64,000 nt of DNA from Nageia nagi (GCA_050084985.1 JBITNC010000001.1:191146001-191210000), one strand, 5' to 3'. Shown: positions 13,420-25,506, counted from the stretch's first letter. Notes: generated by a model from the letters alone, not told the origin. A program made the numbers and translations.

Positions 13420-15650
13420 AATAGCTAGAGAAAATGATAAAACTAGGGTTTATTCTACCTATATTTTAAAAAATGGATTTACATATAGAGAAACCTAAAG
13501 TTTCTAGGTGTAAGGTTAATTTGCATGATATTTGGAGAAATGTTAGGCATATCCCTAATCTACCTATATAAGAACCTCACCCTAGTAACCATGATACTTG
13601 TAGTGATACTAAATCTACAAGATCTAGTAAGAAAATCGATATTATTGGTGAAACTCCACATAGATTTAATACAAATATTGAATATTTTGAATTTGAAACT
13701 ATAAGTTGAATATTCATGAGGATACTTTTAATGATAATGTTAAAATTAAACAATTAGATAGAATTCCTTGTCATATTTGATCTATTAAGGAATTGTTATT
13801 TGATAGAGAAAATTTTGAATATTTTCTTACTCATAATGTTGAAACTATTATTGATATTATAACAAATTATGAGCCATTAGAAGAGAAATTTGTAGCTTTG
13901 CAATCATCAGATACTTTATTTTCTTATGAAAATGTGGTTTCAACAAGATGAAAGGTTTCTACTATCAATATGGACATCGCTAATGATATGACATCCTATG
14001 AACACGTCACTATTGATGTTAATGAAATTGAGATAGAACCTCCTCTTGAGGGTAACAAAGATGTTTCAAAGCCCTTGAATGAAGTAGCTATTGATAATTA
14101 TGGCACAAAAATTGAAGATGAAGATTATGACTAACTAATTCTCAAGCTTGACCACTTTAAAATAGGTACGCTTCCTAAAGGTAAGGATATTGTACAAAAT
14201 GATGATCCTAATGCTAAGCTTGAAGCATAAGTAATATTTTTAATGATGCTTATAAGAAAAATCTTAATTTATCATTAGAATAACATAATATTAAAATTGG
14301 GATGCTTCATGATATTCAAGAAACCACCCCTTTCATTTGGATCCTTATATGAAGCAATTATAGTTTGTGGTGAAGTTGCTTGATTAAATTGACCATGAAA
14401 GAGTGAAGAGAATTGGACCATTTGTTGTACCTAAAGAGAATGAACTTAGAAATACAAAAGTTCCACATCAAACCCATCAACCACCCCCAATGGATAATAT
14501 GCTTGTTGTTTAAAATCAGTCTCCTATAGTCTCAAATTCAACTGAGGAAAGGATAAAGAAATTGGAAAAGGAATTGCTTAATGATGATGCAATGATTTCT
14601 TATTTTGTTTAAAGCATATTTTGACTAATATAATTATTTATAAAGTGCTTAATGGGAAAAAAAAGTATTAAATTTACAATTTTTTTATATTTTTCAAGAT
14701 CCTAAGATGCATGTTAGAAAATTTAAAGAAGAGGCTATGGAATATATGCATGATAAAGATTGGCTTGCTAAATTGTTTTCACATAGTTTGAAAGATGAGG
14801 TATTGAAATGGTACTTTCTTCCTCCTAAAAAAAGTATTGATATGCATGAGGATTTGATTCATCAATTTTTGCAATACTTTAAGTACAATATTGCTAAAAA
14901 GGTTCAATTTAAATATTTATGTAAAATTAAGCAATTACCTAACCAATCTTTGGTTGACTTTGTACAAATATGGAAACATATTACTAATAAGATCATAATT
15001 CTTAATAAATATTTAAAAGATACATTTGCTAATGCTTTATTACCTATATATAAGTTATTGGTTTTTTCTAATCATGGTGTGACGTTGTGGGAAATGATGT
15101 ATGTTTTGTCTAAAAAAGAGGCTTACATTAAGAAACTTTATGCTAATAAGAAACCTAAAGTAAATAATATTGATAATAGAAATAGTAAATCTTGAACATA
15201 TAAAAAGAATATTCCTATAAGAAATAATAAATCTCAAAGGAAATTTATAGAGTTGATTGATACTATCAATAATATTCTTAATGTGTTGTTGAAAGAGGAG
15301 CTTATTGAGTTTCCACCTATTGTTGAGCCTAAATTTCCTAATGTTGTGCCTAAGAATTTTAGATATGAATAATTCTACAATTATCATTAGATATGAATAA
15401 TTCTACAATTATCATAGGGTACCTAGACATTTAACAAAAAATTATAGGACTCTAAGATATATTATTTAGGATTTCATTGATAAGAAAGAAATCAGGGTGG
15501 ATTATAACACTAATATAGATGATATACTTATGCATCCTGATAATGAACAATTAGGGGTGTTCATAAGTCCCTTATGTAATTCACAATCGAGAGGCTCCAT
15601 TGGTGTGGTAAGTACTTCACATTATTTGAATTATTATTTTACTAATAAAC
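13420..15650 (+). pseudogene. Element D gag remnant
   Basis: The core is open at 14707-15195 (162 codons) and reads as a Ty3/gypsy capsid: LAKLFSHSLKDEVLKWYF, then IDMHEDLIHQFLQYF, then LCKIKQLPNQSLVDF. The upstream part, 13420-14600, is an acidic leader broken by stops. Downstream, the frame continues as LLKEELIEFPPI and then a decayed YxxYHxxxxH motif (FYNYHRVPRHLTKNY) near 15400, the usual end of Tat/Athila-type gag. A 28 bp tandem duplication at 15361-15416 sits in that motif and shifts the frame. Coding sequence ends at about 15650 with no protease after it, and the antisense gene begins at once on the other strand. Confidence 0.75.
15361..15416 (+). repeat. 28 bp tandem duplication in D gag
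   Basis: The unit starting AGATATGAATAATTC is present twice, one base apart in sequence at the end. Because 28 is not a multiple of three it breaks the gag frame. Confidence 0.9.
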
Positions 15651-15729
15651 ATAGATGCAAAAATGAAAACTAGAAGAATGGTGGATAAGCAATGAAATCT
15701 AACTTGATGACTACTATTGCCTGCTCTCG

Positions 15730-17831
15730 ATACTAAGACTCCCTTGATACATTACTAGTATTGATTCCTTGATTTTATAAGAGAGCCTTGGCCCTCTTGT
15801 ACTTCTCTTAGAGAGTGGTTATCTCACCCTCATTACATTCAATCTGATCCATCTAGATTTTCATGAACATCCACTGGTCATTGGATGCAGGCATATCCAC
15901 TCTCTCCTATAACCTCTTCATAGATTACTCCAAAGTGGAAATCTCTACATCACAAGCTACAAGTGTAGCTTGTAGAATTGCTACTTATCCCTTGAGAGGC
16001 TTGAGCCTCTCATTCTATACCTCTAGAGATATAATCCATCTCTTGATCTCTTTTATAAATAATGAATGCATTTTTAGACCTTTGATCATGTATGAGGTTG
16101 CAAAATTAAATGTATGGTTAGCTTTTTACCTGATGCCACTAGTGGCACTACCTTAGCTAGTGCCTCCAACCTATGTGCTATTGCCCCAACTCCTCCTAAA
16201 CTAGCATATCATGCATGAGATTATTTACTTGGTATGGGTCATCCTCAGAGGATGCCTCAACTTTCACCTCCTCCTCCTCCTCATCCTCATCCTCATCCAT
16301 ACCCAAAGTAGGTGGATAGACTCCTTACTACCATGTTGTGTACCCTCGATCCACTCTTGACACCATGGAGATATCAACCACCACATCATGCATCCTAGGT
16401 TCCTCCTTAGTGATCCTCCAAGTTAGGATAAACTACACTCTTATAGGTGCATCTCTCTCCACTATATACTAAAGGTAAAACACTAGAATTGGTGGGATTC
16501 TCTATTAAATTCCAAACTTCTTGATAACTTGATGGGGTGGTATGGCTCCACCACCTTCTTCCTAGTTTGGAGGAAGCACTACTAATGAACCCATGCAAGT
16601 TTTAAGCCATCTTCCTCCCATATGAAGTCTACATAGGAGACCTAGACTATGTCTCCCTCCTGTTGGTTATCTATCTCTCTTATCCTCGCATCCAAAGAGT
16701 GTAAGTATCTATACCCATCGAACCTTGATAACCAACATATCAAGGTGATATATCTTGGATCCTCCTAACCCCTCTGTAAATCAACTGGCCTAATCACTGT
16801 GATCTTCTCATAGGCCCAAACCTATATAAGACCCATGTGTGCCACTATCATGTTGAACTTATCAATGCTACAGAGATCATGATAAAGTTGTGCCAAAACC
16901 AATGGCACCCATGTAAAATGTGTTCCCCTCACACACATTTCCTACACCACCCATACCAAGCCGAGTGGGAAAGATGAGCTACTTTTATCTAGATAAAAGT
17001 ATGTTGAGATAATTGCACCAATGTATAATCATAAATGTCTACTAGGCTATGCAAACTAGTATACCTATGCTAGTCTTGCTTATCAATGCTTCCAATCATG
17101 GTAAGCCTCTCTAGTGATCCATAATGCTAACTTCTCCTAGGTGTTATTTTCAGACCAATGGATTATCCACCCTTAGATGGGTACACCCCATACACGGTAG
17201 ACATCCAAGAGTGTAACTATAATTTCACTTGGGGGTAGGTAAAATGTATCACAATATGGATCCCAATGCATTGCTAGCACTTTCAAAAATAAAAAATCCT
17301 TCTAGACATACCTAGCAATGGCTAAATTTGCTAGCCCACATCGAGAGAGGATCTCATCTATGTGATTTGTTTGCTACTAGGTGCTTGCCTTCTCTAGTGT
17401 TGTTACTAACATTAGACCACCTCTAATTAGGATGTTGCACTCCTATAAAAAAAATTAAATGTATTAAAATCATATTTTAACATTAATAAATAATGAACAT
17501 TTCAAATTGGTAAGAATATGCAAGTAAAGAGTGGAATACAAATTCAAGTTAGGCTAAGAAGTGAAATGGCATAGATAAATGAGCTTACCATATGGTCAAA
17601 TGGAAGAGTGTAGATGTACTTTGCTATATGGCCCCTTCAATGATTGATGGGATGCCCAACGATCCTCCAATCAGTGTACACCATATGGAAGATAAGAGAA
17701 TAGGTAAATGAATTAACAAAGACAAGCCAAATTGTTACACAATGATCAAGGAGAATCCCTACAAAGCAAGTTGAATGGCCCAAGGTAGTAAACATTAGTA
17801 CTAGAATACACCAATACCACTGATTTGCCAA
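15730..17831 (-). pseudogene. Plant mobile domain (PMD, MAIN/MAIL-like) gene, antisense inside element D
   Basis: On the - strand a single interrupted frame reads DTFYLPPSEIIVTLLDVYRV then WGVPI (about 17255-17180), and further on VPLVLAQLYHDL then VWAYEKITVIRP (about 16910-16790). These are the hallmark blocks of the plant mobile domain, known from MAIN/MAIL nuclear proteins and from plant transposons. An acidic D/E run (16310-16260) and a coiled-coil-like tail to about 15730 follow. The first exon, opening with the Met at 17831, joins the rest in frame across a 146 bp intron (17443-17588). About ten stops interrupt it, nearly all one transition from Gln, Arg or Trp codons. It is not functional now. 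Antisense extra genes with PMD have been described in Ty3/gypsy elements, so the association is precedented. I see the motifs; the exact N-terminus is inferred. Confidence 0.75.
17443..17588 (-). other. Predicted intron of the PMD gene
   Basis: On the - strand the donor GTAAGC follows CATATG, and the acceptor TTTTTTTATAG precedes GAGTGC. The 146 bp between them are AT-rich and full of stops, and splicing keeps the frame: FDHM joins to ECNILIRGG. This is a classic plant intron layout. No transcript evidence is available. Confidence 0.6.
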
Positions 17832-17909
17832 TATGTTAGGTTTTCAAAGCATAGGGGGTAGTCAAATGGGCATAGGAGAACACAAAATGAAAAGTGGAAA
17901 GTAAAAACT

Positions 17910-17922
17910 ACTTTTATATCCC
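17910..17922 (-). promoter_or_regulatory. Candidate TATA box of the antisense PMD gene
   Basis: GGATATAAAAGTAG on the - strand lies about 85 bases upstream of the Met at 17831, a plausible distance for a plant promoter with a short leader. Confidence 0.4.
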
Positions 17923-18106
17923 TCCTTACACTAAAACTCTAGGGCCTATGCTCATTGGTTATTGTATTGCTCTAAATAATTATTTTGAATGTGTATTTGG
18001 ATTCAAAATATTTTTCAATACCATGTTCTCTTTTTCAAAAACTAATTTTTCTACTTTCACGCTACCAGCAGTGTGCCTTTCTTCGAATTGTTCATCAATT
18101 CAATGA

Positions 18107-19657
18107 TTATCGATCATAATGGGTAAAATTATCCCTTTACCTACTTCATAAGGAGTATATAATTACTAATTATTTATTTGTATTGTTTTAATTTATTAAA
18201 TGGATGCCACCAATGACATGGATTGTGCTAGATTGATTGAAATTCCAAATGCGCTGCTTTAATTTTCATTGTTATAGATTTTACTAGTTGACAACACTGA
18301 ATATTGGGTTATTGCAAATGATAAAATTTTATTGCTAAAATGCAATTTCATTAAAATAATATGCCAATTTCTCATCTTTGAAACTATGCATGGTTTATGA
18401 CCATTATGCACCTAAAAATTCATATTTTATTGCCAATTAGATGCACTATTTTTCTTGAAGATTATGTCATCCATTGAAGCATCACTAATGGCATGGAAAA
18501 TATATAATTGTATATACTTTCAAATGTATGCTATGATTGCATAGTTTTAAGGGCTAAAAATTATGCATATTTTGATTTTACATATATTTAATTGATAAAT
18601 TGAATATATGATCAAATGTTGATAATTCATGTTGTATCTTGAAAATGTTATGACAAATGGCAATGTTGTTTTGAATATGACATAATGCTAAATGATATAG
18701 CTAATTTTCAATTGAATATATTTCATATTTTTGCACTTGATATGGGAACCATCACACTACCAAAGGGTGTAATTGGTACAAATCATTTGTAATTTGGGCA
18801 TCTTCAAATTTCATTGAATCCATGTTTTTTTTATGATTCTTTCATGTATATGCAATATTTTATGGATAATGATCAAATTTGTTGAACACATGATTGAAAA
18901 TTTTTAGGCATATCACATTGTTAATAGCATGGATTTACCTTGAAAATTTATGTAAATTGAAATATCAAAATACAATGCCATTGAATGTTTGAATATTTGG
19001 TACATTTATAGAAATTGAATGCTATTATTCATTGTTCTACTAACAAATAGTTTCAAAGCCATGGTCACTCCATGACCAACATCTTTTATCAATCATAGGA
19101 TTGTTCCAAGCTTGAGTCATTAAAAGTTCTCATCAATTTGGTCTTTATACACTATGAGTTTTCTATCACAATGGTCTATACATCATGGATATTAGAAGCT
19201 TGGGGCATTAAAGAGGATCTCATGTACTTGCTCTTCATAAACTGAGTTGTCTATCATAGTAGTCTATATATCATGGTTTATAGCACTATGAGTCACATCA
19301 ACCATAGTGAGACATTGCATATTATATTAATTTCATCCTTGCTCTTTACATTACTTATTATTTCATGGATTTGATTTATGTGAGTATCTATTGCTTTATT
19401 CTGTAGGTATCATCCGAGTGAGTAGGATTAGCATAAAGCATTCTCCTTATAAAGGGACTCCTATTTTTGGCTTGCTTACCCAATGTAGCATGAGTAAGTG
19501 GCAACCAAGACCAAAAGGGGCAAACAACATACCATACTCAACATATTGATCAAAATAGAAAAGTTAACTTTATTATTGAAAATCATTTTCTCTTCTCTAG
19601 GCTTCTTTGGATTATGCAATTTAAATGCTTTTCATTACATATCCAAAGAGGGAAAAA
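18107..19657. other. Non-coding 3' part of element D
   Basis: AT-rich with no coding signal. It contains an 88 bp tandem repeat (19110-19285) and ends in the polypurine tract AAAGAGGGAAAAA (19645-19657) that primes second-strand synthesis at the 3' LTR. Confidence 0.6.
19110..19285 (+). repeat. 88 bp tandem repeat, two copies
   Basis: Unit starts GCTTGAGTCATTAAA at 19110 and GCTTGGGGCATTAAA at 19198; both run through a CTATCAxxxTxGTCTATA block to ATCATGG. The copies differ at many positions. Confidence 0.75.
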
Positions 19658-20383
19658 TGTAGATTCCTAAAAATAATTTATTACTTATTTAATAAATCAT
19701 ATTTAGACTCATTAAATGGAAATAATATATAAATCAAGATAAATTGTGATTACAATGTAATACCATGTTCTAGGGCCAATGCATTATCATTTACCATGGT
19801 TCATATTTTAAATTATCTTCAATATTGAAAAGATTATTGTTATTTCTATGTGTCAACTTTCAATCCTTTTTGTTTCCTTTTAGGTTACAAATATGGGAGG
19901 TGAAGGTTGACATCCCTATCAGATCTCTTTGATAGGTGGTTATCCTAAACATCAAACTTATGATATCTTTTGAAGCTTGAGAAATTTGTTATACTCTATG
20001 AGCTTTGTTATCTCTCTTTTGTGCACAACATGAAACATCAATCTTTACATAGCCAACAACTTACCATTCCTACATAGCAAACAGAGTACGCCTTCTAGAT
20101 TAGTAGGTTCAAATTTTGGGGAACAACTTGTGGTTTCCTTCTAGTTAATATTTATTACAAGCTTGTATGAATTCTGATTATAATCTTTGAAAGATTAATT
20201 TTTGTCCTGCTTTGAGGATTGTACACATAATTGGCTACTTGCCCGCTCTATGTCAAGTTTATATGTTTCATGTACATTTATTATAATATAATATATAGAG
20301 TATATTATTATATAATCATTGTATTCATATATCATTTATTTACTTGTGTATTTATTCATTAATCACACATTTTTTGATCTACA
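19658..20383 (+). repeat. Element D right (3') LTR
   Basis: Starts TGTAG after the polypurine tract and ends CTACA, the inverted TGTA/TACA ends expected of an LTR. Matches 12571-13306. Confidence 0.85.
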
Positions 20384-20559
20384 ATAATAGGTATGTATCT
20401 TATTTCCCCTCTTGACAAGAAATAGTTTGTTATTCATTGAATATCATTTATTTCCTCTATCACTTATCTTTGATCATTTTTATATAAGTATTCATTAGGA
20501 CCATTACTATTTCTATTTTTCCCATCCTACAATATGAATTTAGATTAGGTGGAAGATTG

Positions 20560-21480
20560 ACTTGTTTAGTTATGATAGGATTTGAAATTGCTCTTGGAAA
20601 TCCCCTTCAAATAGCTATATATATATCCTTAGAAATTAAAATAGTTTTGATTGCTTCATATTTTGGATCCTCCCTTGGTTGAGTGCCCTTTACCTCATAT
20701 TTTTCTTGTGTAATCATATCCAATATCATAGCTACAAATGGTTTTAATTTGTTAGTTGAATGACCCCTCCTTTGATGGTAAGAACAATATAGATCTTGGT
20801 TATCAAAATTAATGATATCATCTTATTAGCTCTCCTATCCAACAATTTTATCATCCCTTTCTTTAATAGATCCTAGAAAATAACTATTGGAGGAATAGAA
20901 AATGTGAATCTATACTCTTTGTGTGGAATATCTTGTCAATGTAGGTGCTTGAACCATATTGATAACTTTCTCCTATTTTCTAGTAGAAGGCTTGTGTGGC
21001 TCTTTATTGTATATGGTAGATCCATACTTAAGTGAGCCAAGATCAAGTAAGATCTTTTCCTTGCCTAATAATATCTTCTAGTCATACTTTCAAAATTCAT
21101 TTCAACATTATCTATAGAATATTATTTGAGAATATAAATAATAGAATTTAAAAAAATACCACATATATTTCTCCTTCACATAACTTACTTTTTGTATATT
21201 GTAATATCCTTTTGAAATGAGGGATGTATTTCTTTATAGACTCATTTTTCCCTTGATATAGAGAATATAGATATGTAACTTTAGACTTCTCCTTTATATT
21301 GTACTTGTATTTAACCATAAATTCCTTAATGAGAAATTTAAATGAATTAATGGTTTCAAATGATAGATTGTATAACCATTGGATGACATTTCTCTTGAGA
21401 CATATTGGAAATAATTTGGTCATCAACATCTCTTTGAATCCCAATTTTAGCAAACACTCCTCTTGAAAGCTAATAAGATG
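20560..21480 (-). pseudogene. Element H gag remnant
   Basis: The open part, 21453-21148, reads LFPICLKRNVIQWLYNLSFE, then FLIKEFMVKYKYNIKEK and YSLYQGKNESIKKYI: a Ty3/gypsy capsid core. After some frame breaks the tail at about 20800-20740 gives YCSYHQRRGHSTNKLK, a well preserved form of the YCxYHxxxGH motif that ends Tat-like gag proteins. The copy at 61800-62690 has the same blocks in a worse state. No protease or polymerase follows on the - strand before the LTR of D at 20383. Confidence 0.75.
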
Positions 21481-22170
21481 TTATTTTGGGTCTTCATCAC
21501 CACTAAACATGTCAAACTTGGGGTTCTTGATATCGATTATTAAGGAAAAGCTAAGGATTTTTATCGATAATGAGGAAATGAAGACAACATCATAGTCTTC
21601 GTATTTTTATTGGGTTCTTTTCTAGGATTAATTATTTGACACTATTATGGCCAAGTCATGTTGATATGGGATTTGGTTTGCACTTGTGGATGTTTGATGT
21701 GTATTATCCAAGGATGAAATTTTAGCCTTAAATAATTATCTTCTAAATTTGAAGCTTCATAGATGTAGGAACTATAACATGCATGCACTAGTTACAATCA
21801 TTGCATACTATTGGCATCAATCAATCTCATAGAAATATAGAAAAAATTAGATGTTATGATGTTAATATAAAGGATAGATAATAGATCCTTAGATAGGTGG
21901 CATCAAGTGACATCATTTTTATTTGGAGTACAAATCAATCATGAGTCGACCTATCCAAATGTTATGAGGATATGATCTAATCATATGATAAGGAATGCTT
22001 TGCTTTGGATCTTTGTTTGTAGTTGAATATCTTAGACACTTATGCTTCTTGAGATCTACATTGATTACATTGCTTGTGATGCTTTTCTTAATATTGACAC
22101 CAATTATATTATTTTTGATGTCTTCATTGATATTTATAACATTTTTTACAATATTTTTCTTTGTTATCTA

Positions 22171-22203
22171 AAATATGATTTATATTAAATATAAATCATA
22201 TTT
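22171..22203. repeat. Perfect 16 bp-arm palindrome in H
   Basis: AAATATGATTTATATT and its exact reverse complement are separated by one base. The same structure, with one change, is at 63390-63421 in the second copy, so it was present in the ancestral element. Confidence 0.9.
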
Positions 22204-23566
22204 AGATGACTAGATAGTTACATGGAGTTTAGAGGATGTAGAAGTTTCAGGATCAATGGATAGGTTTCGAGGACAAAATGGTGATAGGTTAATTTTAGGA
22301 ATTGTGCCAAGATGGAAAGGAAATGACATATGTAAATATATGTGAAAAAATATATATATATAAAAAATTAGATAACTTGATAAAAATTTAAAGTAAACAA
22401 ATTATTATATGTTATCAATTGTATTGTCCAATGAATATTCTATTTTAACTTGTTGTAATAATAACATTATAGATATCTTGTTTAATAGTATTGAGTATTC
22501 AAACTATTACTTATCAATTATTCTCTCAATTCTAGAATGATTATAACATAAATAATCAATCAATATAAATGTATAAAATAATAATGAATTTTACAATTCT
22601 CAATTTTGAAATAATTCTAGCAACAACAATGATAATAAAACCATTCTAACAATATATATTATTCAAAATAAATAATAATTTATAATTATAGCCTAGACCT
22701 AGACTAATTTGAATTCAAATATAACATAAGCATATAATTTTTAATTGATGTAATGGAATGAGATAAGATCTAAATTAAAGAGGCTTGTGATAACCTTCTC
22801 CCAAAATTCAAGCTATGTTTATTCTTTAATTATGTTCCATTATTGTACAATGCATTAGGGTAATGTGTTATTGCATGATGTTCCTTTAGTAGTATCATCC
22901 AAACTTAGAGTATTCATCATATAAACCTACAATAATGTTAGATCTAAATATGGAAGAAAATATATGAAGGCATTAATAGTAATAGGGTGTACAAATTTAG
23001 ACTTGATTGGTGGTGATCAGAATCATTGATCATATCCAATAATGAAAATTTCATAATGTACACAATATGTTCTCTCAAAATTTCATATCAATTTATCAAC
23101 ATGACCTTTCTTCCTATATAAATGAGATCCTCCCTTGGCCAAGACACATCTCCTAACAGTCCTTGGACCTTACACCAATTTTAATACTAAAAATTGATTT
23201 TACTCAACTAATAATATTAATTGGAATAAAATAAAAAAAATTACTTAATTAAATGATAAAATTTTTAATAACAATAGCTTTCAAGACATAATTCTTCTAT
23301 GCTTATGACCTAATCAAATCTAAATACAAATATACTAGAAATATATCATTTACCTATTTCGAGTAAATTATAACCCAAATATATATCTCATAGGATCAAG
23401 ATAACTCACTTCTAAAATTTAAACCTTTGTTCCCTATAAATGTAGTGTGTTTACTCCTCGCAATGCATCATCATACATTGTTCCCCATAGTAGATACAAA
23501 CTTGAATTCATATTCAAAACTTCCTACTAAGATGTGAGACCTAAACTACATTTATATTATAAATAA

Positions 23567-23796
23567 TCTTAGATAAATTAATTAATATATTAAATGTTAG
23601 TGAAATTAATTATTATTAATATTATTAAGTATTATAAATTTAGAGATATGTGTTATAATGTTGAGATAGTATCTCAACAACATATAAGTTGGTAAGATAC
23701 TAAAGTTTATTATTAATTTGTTGTTATAAAGTTGTTATTCTATTCCTGAAATGTTTTATCCTATTTATATGAAATAATACTCATTTATAATACACA
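23567..23796 (+). repeat. Element S left LTR
   Basis: Shares with 25507-25730 the blocks AAATTAATTAATATA, TTGAGATAGTATCTCAA and GTTGGTAAGATAC, and the end TACACA. It has a short extra repeat (CATTTATAATAC) near its end. Confidence 0.7.
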
Positions 23797-23971
23797 ATGA
23801 GGATTGAGAAGAGGGATGGATCAGTGAAGACAACCCCGTGGTCCATTATGTGAAGGTGTGATCCATTCTGTGAAGGTTTATATTTAAAATACTGTAATTT
23901 TGTAAATATATAATTTAAGTATGTGTAATTTGTCTATTTGCTTTATGAAAAATACTGTGTTGTATTTTTTT

Positions 23972-24890
23972 GTTGTGCATGCGGAACTCTTAGGTTGTGC
24001 TCAGTTTATTTTTGAGAGACTACTGCTTTATACATATAATAATATCCTGTCGATCTACTGACCATGGAATTCATCCACTATAAAACTCGTATATTATTTT
24101 TTTAAATCTATTAATTTAAGAAAAATTTCACCTTTGCACGTCATGTTCTTCCCTTCTTAATATTTGATGCTAGATGTCATATTTCGTGGAGAATTTTCTA
24201 GTCCTATTCTGAAAAATCTTTATTTGCACATGATCGGGGGAGGTCTGTAAGAGTTATTAGTTGATTAAAGGTGTATCAGAACTATGTAAATCTAGTGGTT
24301 GAGCTTTCTACACGTGAAGAGGGCATCCAACACTTGTATCTTTTGAACTTGCGTGTGATCTATGCAATACCCAATGCATACGAGTAAGTGCGCCACATAA
24401 AGATGAGATAAATGGGCGTAGTGGAATCAGATGTGATGAAGGACAAAAACGTACGAAGCAAGAAGAACAAACATCCTACTAGCAACATAGAAGGACGGAA
24501 TCATAGACAATGGAGTTCAATACCAGATGGTTGCATCAATTCTCGCCAATATTTGATTATCCGTATCCATCCCATGTTCATTACCTTCTGATATTGAAGG
24601 ACTTTAGTGGAGTTTCATGTAGCATATGATGTCATATTAGTGTCGTGGTTGAATTCCAAAGAGTATTCTCACCGCGTTGAGCTCCTGTGGCTCCAACGTG
24701 TTTATCATGGCAGAATTTCTTCCACCCAGCTAGGGATCTAGGAATATTCTAATGCCTCTCAAGAAAAAGGGTTTTCTGATCACACCTCACTAATTATGAG
24801 CTGACTATTTAAAGAATTTATTTGTTAGAGTTAAAAATATAATTAGGATAAAATAAAGTATAAATACTATATTTAAAAAAAAAAAAAAAA
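23972..24890 (+). mobile_element. CpG-rich segment ending in poly(A): possible retroposed copy
   Basis: The segment ends in 16 A residues (24875-24890) and is bounded by similar 14-mers, TGTGTTGTATTTTT (23956-23969) and TGTTGTGTATTTTT (24891-24904), 12 of 14 alike. That is what target-primed retroposition leaves. CpG pairs are frequent here (about twenty between 23985 and 24750) and almost absent elsewhere. Inside it, TCTAGTGGTTGAGC (24291) and TTTTGAACTTGC (24341) resemble the A and B boxes of a tRNA-type promoter, so a SINE is possible, but a retroposed transcript or captured single-copy sequence would also fit. No long reading frame is present. Confidence 0.35.
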
Positions 24891-25506
24891 TGTTGTGTAT
24901 TTTTAAATTATATTGGTTGTTGGATGTGAGTCTTTTTCTTGGTGGTTAAAAATAATAAAGTTGTTATTATGAATCAAAATTTGTAAGTATGAATAGAAGG
25001 GTTTTTTCTTATTCACAAATGGATTCCAAGTTATCAATAGTTTGAATGTTGAAGATTTATTGCAAGTTAACATAAGCTTGTAAGAGGAGAGCCAAAAGTC
25101 ATGTCTATCTTAAAGGATGTTTGTGAGTGGATGTGTTAGTTCACATTTTCATATGATTTTTAGATTGTCAAGAACCTATATGATGAAGTTTTGCAAGTTG
25201 CCAAAAAGCTTGTAGAGAAGGTTGAAAGAAGATTGCCAATAGTCTCCATAGAAAGGTGGTTGGATGTGTTGGTCCCCAACAACATTTGATGGATGTTTGT
25301 AAGTTGTATTTCAGAGGGAAAATTTCCAAAACTTTATATATTGATGGTTGGATGTGATGGAAAATTCCCATACATTGGCACTTGATTTTTTCAATGATTC
25401 CATTACCATTAAAGATGGATTAAAGATCAATGAACCCATTTCCACTGAAATATGATGTTGATGTAATGATAAAATCTTAAGGATTTATCATTAAGGGGGC
25501 AAGGGG

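Larger units (their letters stand above)
12571..20383 (+). mobile_element. Element D: gag-only LTR retrotransposon with an antisense PMD gene
   Basis: Two direct repeats of 736 and 726 bp bound the element. The right one starts TGTAG just after a polypurine tract (19645-19657) and ends TACA at 20383; the left one has the decayed ends TGAAT and TATA. Between them are a sense gag (about 13420-15650) and a PMD gene on the opposite strand (17831-15730), but no protease, reverse transcriptase or integrase. Such elements depend on enzymes from a partner element. The flanks carry an 18 bp imperfect direct repeat (12553-12570 and 20384-20401), much longer than the 4-6 bp usual for LTR elements. Confidence 0.8.
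20402..23560 (-). mobile_element. Element H: gag-only gypsy remnant, - strand
   Basis: About 2.4 kb of this segment (20436-22787) has a diverged second copy in the same orientation at 61650-64000. Both copies have gag on the - strand, a near-perfect palindrome and AT-rich sequence upstream of gag, and both lose recognisable similarity at the same point to the left, just past the gag tail. No polymerase was found. LTRs could not be defined, although TATATAAATGAGATCC at about 23115 could be part of one. Confidence 0.55.

Noticed and set aside
15863-16156. 97-codon + strand frame
   Set aside because: Antisense shadow of the PMD gene tail.
17894-18106. 70-codon + strand frame in D
   Set aside because: Lies across the presumed antisense promoter; no motif, and AT-rich codons only.
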